Assembly: GCA_963771025.1 (NCBI GenBank)
Contig: CAVYRL010000004.1
Location: forward strand, 1-64,000
DNA from: Miltoncostaea sp963771025
GTDB lineage: Bacteria; Actinomycetota; Thermoleophilia; Miltoncostaeales; Miltoncostaeaceae
Length of the DNA stretch: 64,000 nt
Reading direction: 5' to 3'
The position numbers and the translations under genes are program-made. This document shows, in pieces, positions 17,611 to 26,715 of the stretch. The first letter of the stretch is position 1. Each line of letters begins with the position of its first letter. The notes beneath the pieces were generated by a model that was given only the letters and a program-made list of their open reading frames with translations, ran no database searches and had not been told where the DNA came from.

Positions 17611-17921
17611 CCACCTCCGGCGTGCCCCTCGTCTTCTACATCGGCCTGTCGGGCGCCATCTTCCTGATCGGCCTGCTCGGCGTGCTCACGCGGCGCAACC
17701 CGCTGCTCCTGCTGCTGGCCGTGGAGCTGATGCTCAACTCGGGCAACCTCGCGCTGGTGGGCTTCAGCCGCTACTGGAACGTCAACGACGGGCAGATCTT
17801 CGCGCTCGTCGTGATGGTCGTGGCGGCCACCGAGGTGGTCATCGGGCTCGGCCTGGTGGTCGCCGTCTTCCGTCAACGCCTCGCCCTGGACGTCGACCAG
17901 ATGTCCTCGATGAAGGGTTAG
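17607..17921 (+). CDS. nuoK: NADH-quinone oxidoreductase subunit K
   Basis: Small membrane subunit, 104 residues, three helices. It holds the conserved glutamates in LLAVELMLNSGNLALV and in AATEVVIGLGL, part of the proton path. ATG 17607 overlaps the nuoJ stop. Confidence 0.95.
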   Translation: MTTSGVPLVFYIGLSGAIFLIGLLGVLTRRNPLLLLLAVELMLNSGNLALVGFSRYWNVNDGQIFALVVMVVAATEVVIGLGLVVAVFRQRLALDVDQMSSMKG

Positions 17922-17931
17922 GGCGGCCGCA

Positions 17932-19842
17932 CTGCTCATCTCCGTTCTCGCCTGGATCGTCCTGGGCCTCCCCCTGCTCGGCTGCGTCGTGCTGTCGGTG
18001 TGGCCCGGCGAGCCCGACCGCCGGCTGACCCGTGCCGTGGCGGTGGCGACGCCCGTCCTCGGCTTCGTCGGCACCCTGATCATCTTCATCGTGATGACCA
18101 CGCGGTCCGCCGAGGACCGCATCGAGATCTCGACCCTGTGGAACTGGGTCCAGACCGACGGCCTGAGCATCGATCTGGCGATCCAGATCGACACGCTCTC
18201 GATCCTGATGATGCTGATCATCACCGGGGTCGGCTCGCTGATCATCATCTACTCGACCTCGTACATGGACGAGGACCGCGACTACAAGCGGTTCTTCGCG
18301 GAGATGAGCTTCTTCATCTTCGCGATGCTCCTGCTGGTCGAGGCCGCCAACTACTTCTTCCTGATCGTCGGCTGGGGCCTGGTCGGCCTCGCCTCGTACC
18401 TGCTCATCGGGTACTACTACGACCGCCCGTCGGCGACCGCCGCCGCCAAGAAGGCGTTCGTGGTCAACGTGATCGGCGACGTCGGCATGGTGCTGGCGGC
18501 CTTCCTGCTGGTGCGCGAGCTCGGCACGCTCGACTACCAGGCCGTCTACGCGGCGGCGCCCGCGGGCCTGGGCAAGGGCAGCTACGTCGCCACCGCCGTC
18601 TGCCTGCTGCTGTTCGTGGGCGCCGCGGCCAAGAGCGCACAGGTGCCCCTCCACACCTGGCTGCCCGACGCCATGGAGGGCCCCACCCCGGTCAGCGCCC
18701 TGATCCACGCGGCCACCATGGTCACGGCCGGCGTCTACATGGTCGTGCGCTCCAACGTGCTCTACCAGCTCGCCCCGTACGCCAGCGACTTCGTGGCGAT
18801 CACGGGTGCGGTGACCCTCCTGCTCGGCGCGTCGATCGCCATCGTGCAGGTCGACATCAAGCGCGTCCTCGCCTGGAGCACCGTCAGCCAGATCGGCTAC
18901 ATGATCATGGCCGCGGGCCTCGGCCTGTACTCCGAGGCGATGTTCCACCTGATGACCCACGCCTTCTTCAAGGCGCTGCTGTTCCTCTCGGTCGGCATGG
19001 CGATCCACGCCCTCGCCGGCGAGCAGAGCCTCGACAAGATGGGCGGCCTCGGCCGCACGCTCAAGTTGACGGCCCTCGCCGTGCTCGTGGGCTGTCTGGC
19101 CATCTCGGGCATCCCGCCCTTCGCCGGCTTCTGGAGCAAGGACGCCATCCTCTCCACCGCGCTCGACACGGGCCCCCTCGGGGTGGTGCTCGGGCTGCTG
19201 GGCATGGTCGGCGCCGGGATGACGGCCTTCTACATGTTCCGTCTCTTCTTCCGGGCCTTCACCGGACCCGAGCCCGAGGGCGGATATCACCCCCACCCAC
19301 ACCCGCCGAGCATGATCATGGTCTACCCGGTGATGGTGCTCGCCGTGCTCGCGACGATCGGCGGCCTGGTGGACATCCCCGGCGTCTGGAACCCGTTCGG
19401 CGACTGGCTGGAGCCGGCTCTGACGGCGGCGCCGGGCTACGAGGCCACCACCGGTGAGGAGTGGTTCGCGACCATCACCAGCCTGATCCTGGTCGGCGTC
19501 GGCGTGAGCGTCGCCTGGTGGCTCTTCAAGGCCGATCCCCAGCGGCGCCTGCGTTTGGCCGGCACCGCGACCACCGCGCGCACCGTGCTCCACGACCAGT
19601 ACCGCTTCGACGACGTCTACGAGGACGCGTTCGTCCAGACCGGCCGCGACCTCGGCGACGTGCTCGCGAACGACGTCGAGCGCGTCGCGGTGCAGGGCTC
19701 CCTCGAGGGCACCGCGCGCGGAGTGGTGGACATCGGCCGCGGCCTCGCGGTGCTCCAGTCCGGCCTGGTGCGCGGCTACGTGCTGGCCATGGTGGCCGGC
19801 GTCGCGATCATCGGCATCGTCTTCAGCCTGGCGGTGCGGTAG
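17932..19842 (+). CDS. nuoL: NADH-quinone oxidoreductase subunit L (start uncertain)
   Basis: Large antiporter-like subunit with a lateral helix, about 636 residues. Motifs: HTWLPDAMEGPTPVSALIHAATMV, KRVLAWSTVSQIGYM, THAFFKALLFLSVG and SGIPPFAGFWSKD. The first standard start in frame is GTG 17989, but that would cut the first transmembrane helix, which is encoded in frame from about 17932 (LLISVLAWIVLGLPLLG). The frame is open back to a stop at 17911 without ATG, GTG or TTG, so the real start is either a rare CTG at 17932 or is hidden by a base error. I give 17932 as the functional 5' limit. Confidence 0.9.
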   Translation: MLISVLAWIVLGLPLLGCVVLSVWPGEPDRRLTRAVAVATPVLGFVGTLIIFIVMTTRSAEDRIEISTLWNWVQTDGLSIDLAIQIDTLSILMMLIITGVGSLIIIYSTSYMDEDRDYKRFFAEMSFFIFAMLLLVEAANYFFLIVGWGLVGLASYLLIGYYYDRPSATAAAKKAFVVNVIGDVGMVLAAFLLVRELGTLDYQAVYAAAPAGLGKGSYVATAVCLLLFVGAAAKSAQVPLHTWLPDAMEGPTPVSALIHAATMVTAGVYMVVRSNVLYQLAPYASDFVAITGAVTLLLGASIAIVQVDIKRVLAWSTVSQIGYMIMAAGLGLYSEAMFHLMTHAFFKALLFLSVGMAIHALAGEQSLDKMGGLGRTLKLTALAVLVGCLAISGIPPFAGFWSKDAILSTALDTGPLGVVLGLLGMVGAGMTAFYMFRLFFRAFTGPEPEGGYHPHPHPPSMIMVYPVMVLAVLATIGGLVDIPGVWNPFGDWLEPALTAAPGYEATTGEEWFATITSLILVGVGVSVAWWLFKADPQRRLRLAGTATTARTVLHDQYRFDDVYEDAFVQTGRDLGDVLANDVERVAVQGSLEGTARGVVDIGRGLAVLQSGLVRGYVLAMVAGVAIIGIVFSLAVR

Positions 19843-21434
19843 TGCCCTGGATGTCCGCCATCGTCCTCCTGCCGATCCTGGGCGCCGCCGCGCTGCTGAT
19901 GGTGCCGCCCTCGCCCGAGGGCAACGTGATGTCCCGGCTCTTCGCGCTGGCCACGGCGGGCGGGACCCTGGTGCTCGTGGCGATCATGCTCGGGCTCTTC
20001 GATCGCCAGGACGGCGAGCTCCAGTTCGTGGACAACGTCAGCTGGGTCTCGCAGGTCGGCCTCTCGTGGGACGTCGGCGTGGACGGCATCTCGCTCTGGC
20101 TGGTCGTCCTCACCGCCGCCCTGTTCTTCCTCGGCATCGTGGCCGCCACGTGGCGCATGCCGGCCGAGCGCCCACGGGCCTATCTGGCCATGCTGCTGCT
20201 CGCCGAGGGCGGCCTGATGGGCGTCTTCGCGGCCGGCGACCTGGTGCTCTTCTACATCTTCTGGGAAGCGATGCTCATCCCGTTCTACTTCCTGATCGGG
20301 ATGTGGGGCGACGAGGGCCGCGCCCGGGTCACGGCCAAGTTCGTGATCTACACCATGGTCGGCAGCCTGCTGATGCTGGTCTCGATCCTGGCGACGGCCT
20401 TCTTCGCACGGGACATCACCGGCCAGTTCACGTTCAACATCCACGACCTCGCCGGCGTGTCGTTCTCGGACACCCAGAGCACGTGGCTCTTCCTCGGCTT
20501 CGCCCTGGCCTTCGCGATCAAGCTGCCCCTGTGGCCCTTCCACGGATGGCTGCCGGGCGCCTACCGGACCGCGCCGATCCTGATCACCGGACTGATGGCG
20601 GCCGTGATGAGCAAGGCCGGCGTCTACGGCTTCCTGCGCATCGGTCTGCCCCTCTTCCCCGAGGGCGCGAGCCGCTTCACGATCCCGATCGCGATCCTGG
20701 CCGTGATCGGCATCGTCTACGGCTCCCTGCTCGCGTGGCGCGCGCCCACCATGCGGCTGCTGATCGCGTACTCGAGCCTCGCCCACCTCGGGTTCATCAT
20801 CCTCGGCATCGTCGTCATCGACGTGCAGGCGTCCCAGGGGGCGGTGCTGCAGATGGTCAACCACGGGATCGTGGTGGCCGCGGCCTTCGCCATCCTCGCG
20901 GCCATCAATCGCGCGGAGCCCGACGACCGGCTGGACGGCATCGGCGGTCTGGCCGCCGGCGCCCCGCGCCTGACCGGCATCTTCCTGATCGTGGCGATGG
21001 CCTCGCTGGCCATCCCCGGGTCCAACTCCTTCGCGGGCGAGTTCCTGATCCTGACGGGCGTCTTCCGCCAGTACTGGTGGCTCACCGCGCTCGCCTGCAT
21101 CGGCATCATCTACGCCGCCGTCTACATGCTGCGGCTCTACCAGTCGAGCATGAACGGCCCCAGGAAGGGCGGCACGGGCCGGCAGGCCGAGCTGCGCGCG
21201 TTCGACCTCGTGGTGCTGCTGCCGATCGTCGCGGTGATGCTGTTCATCGCGCTCTGGCCCAAGGCCATCGTGGGGGCCACCACCGACAGCATCGAGCGCG
21301 CCGTGGCGCCCGCGCAGGTGGCCGCCGACCGGCCGGCCGACCAGATCCGCGTGCGCGTCCCGGCCAACCCGCCCCCGTCCGCGCAGCCCCTGCCCGGCGA
21401 TCCCATTCCCGCCGCCGCGACGGTGCAGCCGTGA
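19842..21434 (+). CDS. nuoM: NADH-quinone oxidoreductase subunit M
   Basis: Antiporter-like proton-pumping subunit, 530 residues, about 14 helices. Motifs include LFYIFWEAMLIPFYFLIG with the conserved glutamate, KLPLWPFHGWLPGAY, MSKAGVYGFLRI and LIAYSSLAHLGF. GTG 19842 overlaps the nuoL stop (TAGTG). A Pro-rich tail of about 40 residues follows the last helix. Confidence 0.95.
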   Translation: MPWMSAIVLLPILGAAALLMVPPSPEGNVMSRLFALATAGGTLVLVAIMLGLFDRQDGELQFVDNVSWVSQVGLSWDVGVDGISLWLVVLTAALFFLGIVAATWRMPAERPRAYLAMLLLAEGGLMGVFAAGDLVLFYIFWEAMLIPFYFLIGMWGDEGRARVTAKFVIYTMVGSLLMLVSILATAFFARDITGQFTFNIHDLAGVSFSDTQSTWLFLGFALAFAIKLPLWPFHGWLPGAYRTAPILITGLMAAVMSKAGVYGFLRIGLPLFPEGASRFTIPIAILAVIGIVYGSLLAWRAPTMRLLIAYSSLAHLGFIILGIVVIDVQASQGAVLQMVNHGIVVAAAFAILAAINRAEPDDRLDGIGGLAAGAPRLTGIFLIVAMASLAIPGSNSFAGEFLILTGVFRQYWWLTALACIGIIYAAVYMLRLYQSSMNGPRKGGTGRQAELRAFDLVVLLPIVAVMLFIALWPKAIVGATTDSIERAVAPAQVAADRPADQIRVRVPANPPPSAQPLPGDPIPAAATVQP

Positions 21435-22882
21435 GCGATCTGAACGTCGTCGCCGCCACTCCGGAGATCATCGCCGGCGGCACCGCCACGCTCGCGTTCG
21501 GCGTCGGGCTACTGCCGGGCCGATTCGCGCGGCGCCACGGGCCCGCGGCGCTCGGCCTGGCCGGCATCACCGCCGCCATCGTCATGTCCGTCGTGCTGTG
21601 GGGCGACCGGCAGGAGGCGTTCAACGGGGGGCTGCGCGCCGACCGCTTCAGCCTGATCTTCAACATCATCTTCCTCGCGTCGGCCGCGCTGACGATCCTG
21701 CTGGCCTGGCGCGAGCCCGCCGCGGTCGACCGCCGCGGCGAATACGTCGGCCTGATCCTGATCTCGGCCACCGGCATGATGCTGGTCGCCGGCGCCGGCG
21801 ACCTGATCGGCATCTTCCTGGGCATCGAGATCCTCTCGGTGGCCCTCTACGTGCTGTGCGCGCTCGAGGTGTGGCGCGAGAAGTCGCTCGAGGCCGGCCT
21901 CAAGTACCTGATCACCGGCGCCGTCGGCGCCTCGGTGCTGCTCTACGGCCTGGCCCTCCTGTTCGGCGCCACCGGCACCCTGAGCCTGTCCGAGATCGGC
22001 GTGCAGCTGCAGGGCACCTCGTTCACCGGCGAGCCGCTCGTGGTGGCGTCGATGGTGCTGATCGCGTGCGGCCTGGCCTTCAAGGCGTCAGCCGCCCCGT
22101 TCCACATGTGGACGCCCGACGTCTACGAGGGCGCGCCCACCACGGTCACCGCCTTCATGTCGACGGCCACCAAGGCGGCCGCGTTCGCGGCCTTCCTGCG
22201 GATCTTCTCCGGGCTCATGCCCGACCTGCAGACCGACTGGACCGCGGCCATCTGCACCGTTGCGGTGCTGAGCATCGCGGTCGGCAACATCGCGGCCCTC
22301 GTGCAGACCAACATGAAGCGGATGCTCGCCTACTCGAGCATCGCCCAGGCCGGCTACCTCCTGATCGGCGTCGCCACCGGCACCCTCCAGGGCGCCGAGG
22401 CGGTCATCTACTACCTGCTCGCCTACGGCGTCATGACGATGGCCGCGTTCGCCGTGGTGATCATCCGCGAGCGCGAGGTGGAGGACGGCGACTCGCTCAA
22501 CGCCCTCACCGGCTACGGCCGCGCCCGCCCGGTGCTCGGCATCGTGATGACGCTGTCCATGCTCTCGCTGGCCGGGTTCCCGCCGCTCGCCGGATTCGTC
22601 GGCAAGTTCCTGCTCTTCGGCTCGGCTGTCGAGGCCGGCATGTGGTGGCTCGCGGTGATCGGGGCGGTCGGCAGCATGATCAGCCTCGGCTACTACCTGC
22701 GCGTCGTGACCGTGATGTGGGCTCCCGAGCCCGAGGGCGGCATCAAGAAGGTCCTCAACATCCCCGGCCCGGTGGGCCTCGCCACCGTGAGCTGCGGAGT
22801 GGGAGTGATCGTCCTCGCGGTGATGGCCTCGCCGATCCTGGAGGCCTGCCGCGGCGCCGCCGAGGCGCTGCTCGCCCCCTAG
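21431..22882 (+). CDS. nuoN: NADH-quinone oxidoreductase subunit N
   Basis: Third antiporter-like subunit, 483 residues. Motifs: GIFLGIEILSVALYVLCA, FHMWTPDVYEGAPTTVTAF, KRMLAYSSIAQAGYLL and AGFPPLAGFVGKF. GTG 21431 overlaps the nuoM stop. It is the last gene of the nuoA-N operon; the next genes are convergent. Confidence 0.95.
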   Translation: MSDLNVVAATPEIIAGGTATLAFGVGLLPGRFARRHGPAALGLAGITAAIVMSVVLWGDRQEAFNGGLRADRFSLIFNIIFLASAALTILLAWREPAAVDRRGEYVGLILISATGMMLVAGAGDLIGIFLGIEILSVALYVLCALEVWREKSLEAGLKYLITGAVGASVLLYGLALLFGATGTLSLSEIGVQLQGTSFTGEPLVVASMVLIACGLAFKASAAPFHMWTPDVYEGAPTTVTAFMSTATKAAAFAAFLRIFSGLMPDLQTDWTAAICTVAVLSIAVGNIAALVQTNMKRMLAYSSIAQAGYLLIGVATGTLQGAEAVIYYLLAYGVMTMAAFAVVIIREREVEDGDSLNALTGYGRARPVLGIVMTLSMLSLAGFPPLAGFVGKFLLFGSAVEAGMWWLAVIGAVGSMISLGYYLRVVTVMWAPEPEGGIKKVLNIPGPVGLATVSCGVGVIVLAVMASPILEACRGAAEALLAP

Positions 22883-23259
22883 CGGGATTCCCCCTGGCGG
22901 GCCTTCACCACGATCTGGATCGCGGTGAGCACGAGGAGGACCGCGAAGCCGATTCTGAGCGCTCTCTCGGGAGCTGCGTCGGCGAGGAGGGCTCCGGCGA
23001 TGGCCGTGGCGATCGAGACGAGGCCGATGATCGAGGCATCGGCCCAGCGGACGGTGCCCTCCCTGGTCTGGCGCCACGAACCGAGGACCGCGACCGGGAC
23101 GATCGCCAGCAGGGACGTCGCCTCCGCCTGAAGCTGGCCCAGCCCGAGCACCAGGGTCAGCGTGGGCACGAAGATCACCCCGCCGCCCACGCCGAAGAGC
23201 CCGGCCATCGACCCGGCTGCGACGCCGAGCGCGATGACCAGCAGGGCCTCGGCGATCAC
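22879..23259 (-). CDS. half-size TauE/SafE-family membrane protein (second of pair)
   Basis: A 126-residue protein with about four hydrophobic helices and the family motif GLFGVGGGVIFVPTL near residue 20. TauE/SafE permeases (sulfite, sulfoacetate or other organic anion export) are usually about 250 residues with two such repeats; this gene encodes only one. GTG 23259 overlaps the stop of the upstream partner (GTGA). Its 3' end overlaps nuoN by 4 bases in the opposite direction. It probably pairs with its neighbour to form a complete transporter (inference). Confidence 0.75.
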   Translation of the reverse strand: MIAEALLVIALGVAAGSMAGLFGVGGGVIFVPTLTLVLGLGQLQAEATSLLAIVPVAVLGSWRQTREGTVRWADASIIGLVSIATAIAGALLADAAPERALRIGFAVLLVLTAIQIVVKARQGESR

Positions 23260-23591
23260 CCGATCACCAGCCGCGCGGCCACGACGAGCAGCAGTCCCGC
23301 GAACGCGTAGCTCAGACTCCGCGTCGAGATGCGGCTCTTCATCTCCACTCCGGCCCACACGCCCGCCATGGCGGGCAGGCCGACGAGGATCGCGGTGGCC
23401 CAGTGGACGTTGCCCAGCGCCCCGTGGGCGGCCGCGCCGGCGGTGGCGGTGAAGATGATCGCCGCCAGGGAGGTGGCGGTGGCGACCCGGGCGTCATAGG
23501 CCAGCAGGCCGAGCAGCAGCGGGACCATCACCAGCCCGCCGCCGACGCCGAACAACGAGGCGAACCCGCCCGCCGCGAGGCCGATCAGCAC
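23256..23591 (-). CDS. half-size TauE/SafE-family membrane protein (first of pair)
   Basis: About 111 residues with four hydrophobic helices and the motif ASLFGVGGGLVMVPLLL near the N-terminus, related to the partner gene downstream. I use GTG 23591; the frame is open further upstream, but no better start gives a plausible N-terminus. It is divergent from otsB with about 50 bases between starts, so promoters of both genes overlap there. Substrate not predictable. Confidence 0.7.
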   Translation of the reverse strand: MLIGLAAGGFASLFGVGGGLVMVPLLLGLLAYDARVATATSLAAIIFTATAGAAAHGALGNVHWATAILVGLPAMAGVWAGVEMKSRISTRSLSYAFAGLLLVVAARLVIG

Positions 23592-23643
23592 CAGGCGCAG
23601 CAGGCGATCGACGCCCCGGAGCGGGGTGCTAGGGTCGGCCGTC

Positions 23644-24450
23644 GTGAGCCTTTCCGATCGCCGCCTCGGCGATGCACTGGCGCCCTTTCGTGGCCGACTC
23701 GCGGACACGGCGGTCTTCTGCGACTTCGACGGCACCCTCGCGCCGATCGTGCCGCGCCCCGAGGACGCCCGGCTGCTGGACGGCGCGCGCGAGGCCGTCG
23801 TCGCCCTGGTTCCCGTGGCGGGGCTGGTCGCGTTCGTCAGCGGCCGCGGCCTGGCCGACCTCGAGCGGCGGGTCGGCATCGCGGGAGTCGCCTACGCCGG
23901 CAACCACGGCATGGAGCTGCACCGGGTGGGTCAGGAGCCCGAGCTCGCGGCGGGGGTGGCCGAGCACGTGTCCTCCATCGCGTCCTTCGTCGAGCAGTGG
24001 CCCGACACCCGCCTCGCGGCCGGGGACCTGCGAATGGAGGCGAAGGGCGCGACGCTGAGCGTCCACGCCCGCGGCGCGCACGACGCCGAGGTGGCGCGGC
24101 TGCTGCTGGCCCAGATCGCCTCGGAGGCGCTCGACCGCGGACTCGTGCCCACCTCCGGCCGCGAGGTGCTGGAGATCCGGCCCCCGGTCGCCGTCGACAA
24201 GGGCACCGCGGTCCGCGCGCTCCTGGCCGACAGCGGGGCCGGGGCCGCGATCTACATCGGTGACGACCGCACCGACGCCGACGCGTGGGACGCTCTGCGC
24301 GCCCTGCGGGCGGCGGGGGCCCTGGACGCGACCCTCGGGGTCGCCGTGGCCAGCGGCGAGGTCTCGCCGACGGTCCGCGAGGCCGCCGATGTGGAGGTCG
24401 CCGGCCCCCCGGGGGCGCTCGAGGTGCTGCGCCGGCTGCGTCACGTGTAG
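23644..24450 (+). CDS. otsB: trehalose-6-phosphate phosphatase
   Basis: HAD-superfamily phosphatase of 268 residues that releases trehalose from trehalose-6-phosphate. The nucleophile motif CDFDGTLAPIV is near residue 23, SGRGLADLERR follows, and the metal-binding GDDRTDADAWDAL is near the C-terminus. Start GTG 23644, with TAGGGT about 10 bases upstream as a possible -10. No OtsA synthase is in the window. The 3' end overlaps the convergent polX gene by 10 bases. Confidence 0.9.
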   Translation: MSLSDRRLGDALAPFRGRLADTAVFCDFDGTLAPIVPRPEDARLLDGAREAVVALVPVAGLVAFVSGRGLADLERRVGIAGVAYAGNHGMELHRVGQEPELAAGVAEHVSSIASFVEQWPDTRLAAGDLRMEAKGATLSVHARGAHDAEVARLLLAQIASEALDRGLVPTSGREVLEIRPPVAVDKGTAVRALLADSGAGAAIYIGDDRTDADAWDALRALRAAGALDATLGVAVASGEVSPTVREAADVEVAGPPGALEVLRRLRHV

Positions 24451-26213
24451 TCCGGCGGCGTCACCCCGGCGGCGCGCAGCCGCTCGGCCCGGGTCCGCGC
24501 CAGCTCCGGCCACCCCCAGGTGTTGCCCACGCTCTCGGGGCGGGCGCCCGCCCTGCGCGCCACGAGCACTCCGAAGCGCACCAGGTCGAGCGCGTCCCCC
24601 GAGTGGGCGTCGGCGCCGATCGTCAGCCGCACGCCCGCGTCCAGCGCCCGGCGGGCCATGCCGGAGTCGAGGTCCAGGCGGCGCGGCTGCCCGTTGACCT
24701 CCAGGAAGGTGCCCGTCGCGGCGGCCGCGGCGACCATCCGATCGACGTCGATCGGCGCCGATGCGCGGCGGCCCAGCATGCGGCCCGTGGGGTGCCCGAT
24801 CGTGTCGACGAACGGGCTCGCGATGGCGCTCTCCACCCGGGTCGTGACGCGCTCGGCATCCTGGGTCAGCGCCGAGTGCATGCTGGCGGTGACCCAGTCG
24901 AAGCCGGCGAGCAGCTCGTCGTCGAAGTCGATGCGGCCGTCGGCGAGGATGTCAACCTCGGTGGCCCGCAGCACCCTGATGTCGGTGTGCCGGGCGGCGA
25001 CCTCGGCGATCTCCTCCCACTGGCGGTGCACCCGATCGCGGTCCAGTCCGCCCGCCATGGCGAGGTTCTGCGAGTGGTCGCTGATCGCGAGGTACGCATA
25101 GCCGCGGGTCCGGGCGGCCTCCACCATGGCCGCGACGCTCTCGGTGCCGTCGCTCCAGGTGGTGTGCGCGTGGAGCTCTCCGCGCAGGTCCTCCCGCGTC
25201 ACCAGCGCCGGCAGCGGTCCGCGCAGCGCCGCGTCGATCTCGCCGATGTCCTCGCGCAGCTCCGGGGGGATCGGATTGAGGCCGAGCGCGGCGTACACCC
25301 CGTCCTCGTCTGCGTGGGTGGCCGTCCCGGAGGATCCGGTGATGCCGTGCTCCGACACCGAGAGCCCCCGCCGGACGGCCAGCTCGCGCAGCCGGATGTT
25401 GTGCGCCGCCGAGCCCGTGGCGTGCTGGAGCAGGTTGCCGAAGGAGGCCCGCGGACCCACCGCCAGCTCCAGCTGCACCCCGGCGTGCGTGGCGACCGCG
25501 ACGCGCGCATCGCCCCGGGCGGTAACCGACTCGACCACGGGCAGGGACACGAGGGCTTCGAGCAGGTCGCCCGGGCGCTCGGCGGTCCCCACCAGGTCGA
25601 TGTCGTGGACCGACTCGCGGCCGCGCCGCAGGCTGCCGGCCACCACGACGCGCGATCCCGGGACCGCGCGCCGCAGCGCCGCGGCGACCTCCTCGGCGAT
25701 GGGCAGCGCCCGCCCCAGCGGGACCCGCTCGGGCGCGCCGCCCTCGGCCGCGCGGCGCGCGAGGCCCTCCGCGATGCGCGTCAGGGTGCCCGGGCCGAAG
25801 CCGGCGAGGCCGGCCACTCGCCCGTCCGCGAGCGCGAGCGCGAGCTCGTCGAGGTCGCGCACGCCCAGCTCGCCCCAGAGCGCCATCGCACGCTTGGGCC
25901 CGATCCCCTCGATCCGCGCGATCTGGGCCACGCTCTCGGGTATCCGCTCGCGCAGCTTCGCCAGCGCGGCGATGTCCCCGGTCTCGCCCAGCTCGACGAT
26001 CTTCGACTGCAGGGTGGCGCCGATGTCGGGCAGGTCGGTGGCGCGCTTGTCGAGCGCCATCCGTCCGACGGACTCGGGCGTCGAGCGGATCCGGGCCGCG
26101 GCGCGCCGGTAGGCGAGCACGCGGTGGCGGTCGGCGCCCTCCATCTCCAGGAGATCGCCGAGCACCTGGAACCGGTCGGCGATCTCGGTGTTCGTGGGCG
26201 GCGCTCCGGGCAT
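24441..26213 (-). CDS. polX: DNA polymerase/3'-5' exonuclease PolX family, with PHP domain
   Basis: A 590-residue DNA repair protein. Order: N-terminal helical 8-kDa-like region and HhH motifs (about residues 10-130, IEGIGPKRAMALWGELG), polymerase-X nucleotidyltransferase (GSLRRGRESVHDIDL with the DxD metal pair near 215), and a C-terminal PHP phosphoesterase (GELHAHTTWSDGT near 345, ISDHSQN, TIGADAHSG). In bacterial PolX these combine gap filling with 3'-5' exonuclease and AP-endonuclease activity. Start ATG 26213. A 74-residue protein gene lies just upstream on the same strand. Confidence 0.93.
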   Translation of the reverse strand: MPGAPPTNTEIADRFQVLGDLLEMEGADRHRVLAYRRAAARIRSTPESVGRMALDKRATDLPDIGATLQSKIVELGETGDIAALAKLRERIPESVAQIARIEGIGPKRAMALWGELGVRDLDELALALADGRVAGLAGFGPGTLTRIAEGLARRAAEGGAPERVPLGRALPIAEEVAAALRRAVPGSRVVVAGSLRRGRESVHDIDLVGTAERPGDLLEALVSLPVVESVTARGDARVAVATHAGVQLELAVGPRASFGNLLQHATGSAAHNIRLRELAVRRGLSVSEHGITGSSGTATHADEDGVYAALGLNPIPPELREDIGEIDAALRGPLPALVTREDLRGELHAHTTWSDGTESVAAMVEAARTRGYAYLAISDHSQNLAMAGGLDRDRVHRQWEEIAEVAARHTDIRVLRATEVDILADGRIDFDDELLAGFDWVTASMHSALTQDAERVTTRVESAIASPFVDTIGHPTGRMLGRRASAPIDVDRMVAAAAATGTFLEVNGQPRRLDLDSGMARRALDAGVRLTIGADAHSGDALDLVRFGVLVARRAGARPESVGNTWGWPELARTRAERLRAAGVTPPDYT

Positions 26214-26279
26214 GCCGGAGAGTCTAGGAGCCGGTGTCCCGAGTCATGGGACCGCGCGGGAACCGCTCACGAACCGACG

Positions 26280-26504
26280 TCAGCGCTCGACCTCGATGGC
26301 CTCGTCGGTCGCGGCGGAACGCAGCGACTCCACGATCTGGCGCGCCTCCTCCGGATCGTTCGTGACCCGGCGCAGCCGCTCCGCCAGCGAGAGCGCCACG
26401 TTCACGTGGCCGCCGTCGTCACCGAGCTCGGGATCCTCGACCACGATGCCGCGTTCGAGGAGGCGGGCGGTCAGGAGTAGCGCGCTGCGTTCATCACCGG
26501 TCAT
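26280..26504 (-). CDS. small protein of unknown function
   Basis: A 74-residue acidic, helical protein with no membrane segment or recognised motif; about a quarter of residues are Glu or Asp and it ends in EAIEVER. ATG 26504 has a purine-rich stretch (GGAGAGGGGGG) 10-20 bases upstream. It lies 66 bases upstream of polX on the same strand and might share its transcript. Composition is that of a real protein, but I cannot name a family. Confidence 0.5.
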   Translation of the reverse strand: MTGDERSALLLTARLLERGIVVEDPELGDDGGHVNVALSLAERLRRVTNDPEEARQIVESLRSAATDEAIEVER

Positions 26505-26715
26505 GGGATGGATGATCCCCCCTCTCCATGATGGCGAAAACAGGGTCGCATGAACGATCCGTAAAGGGAAAGGCGGTGTTCGCGGTGAACCTGGATGAAC
26601 GTTGCGGGCGCGTGCCCCTCCGGCTGCCGCGGATCACACATGGACGCGGCACTTCCGGGGTTCGGGGCCGGCGCGGTCGCTGCTAGGGTGCCGAGGGTTC
26701 GCCGGGAGGTCGGAA

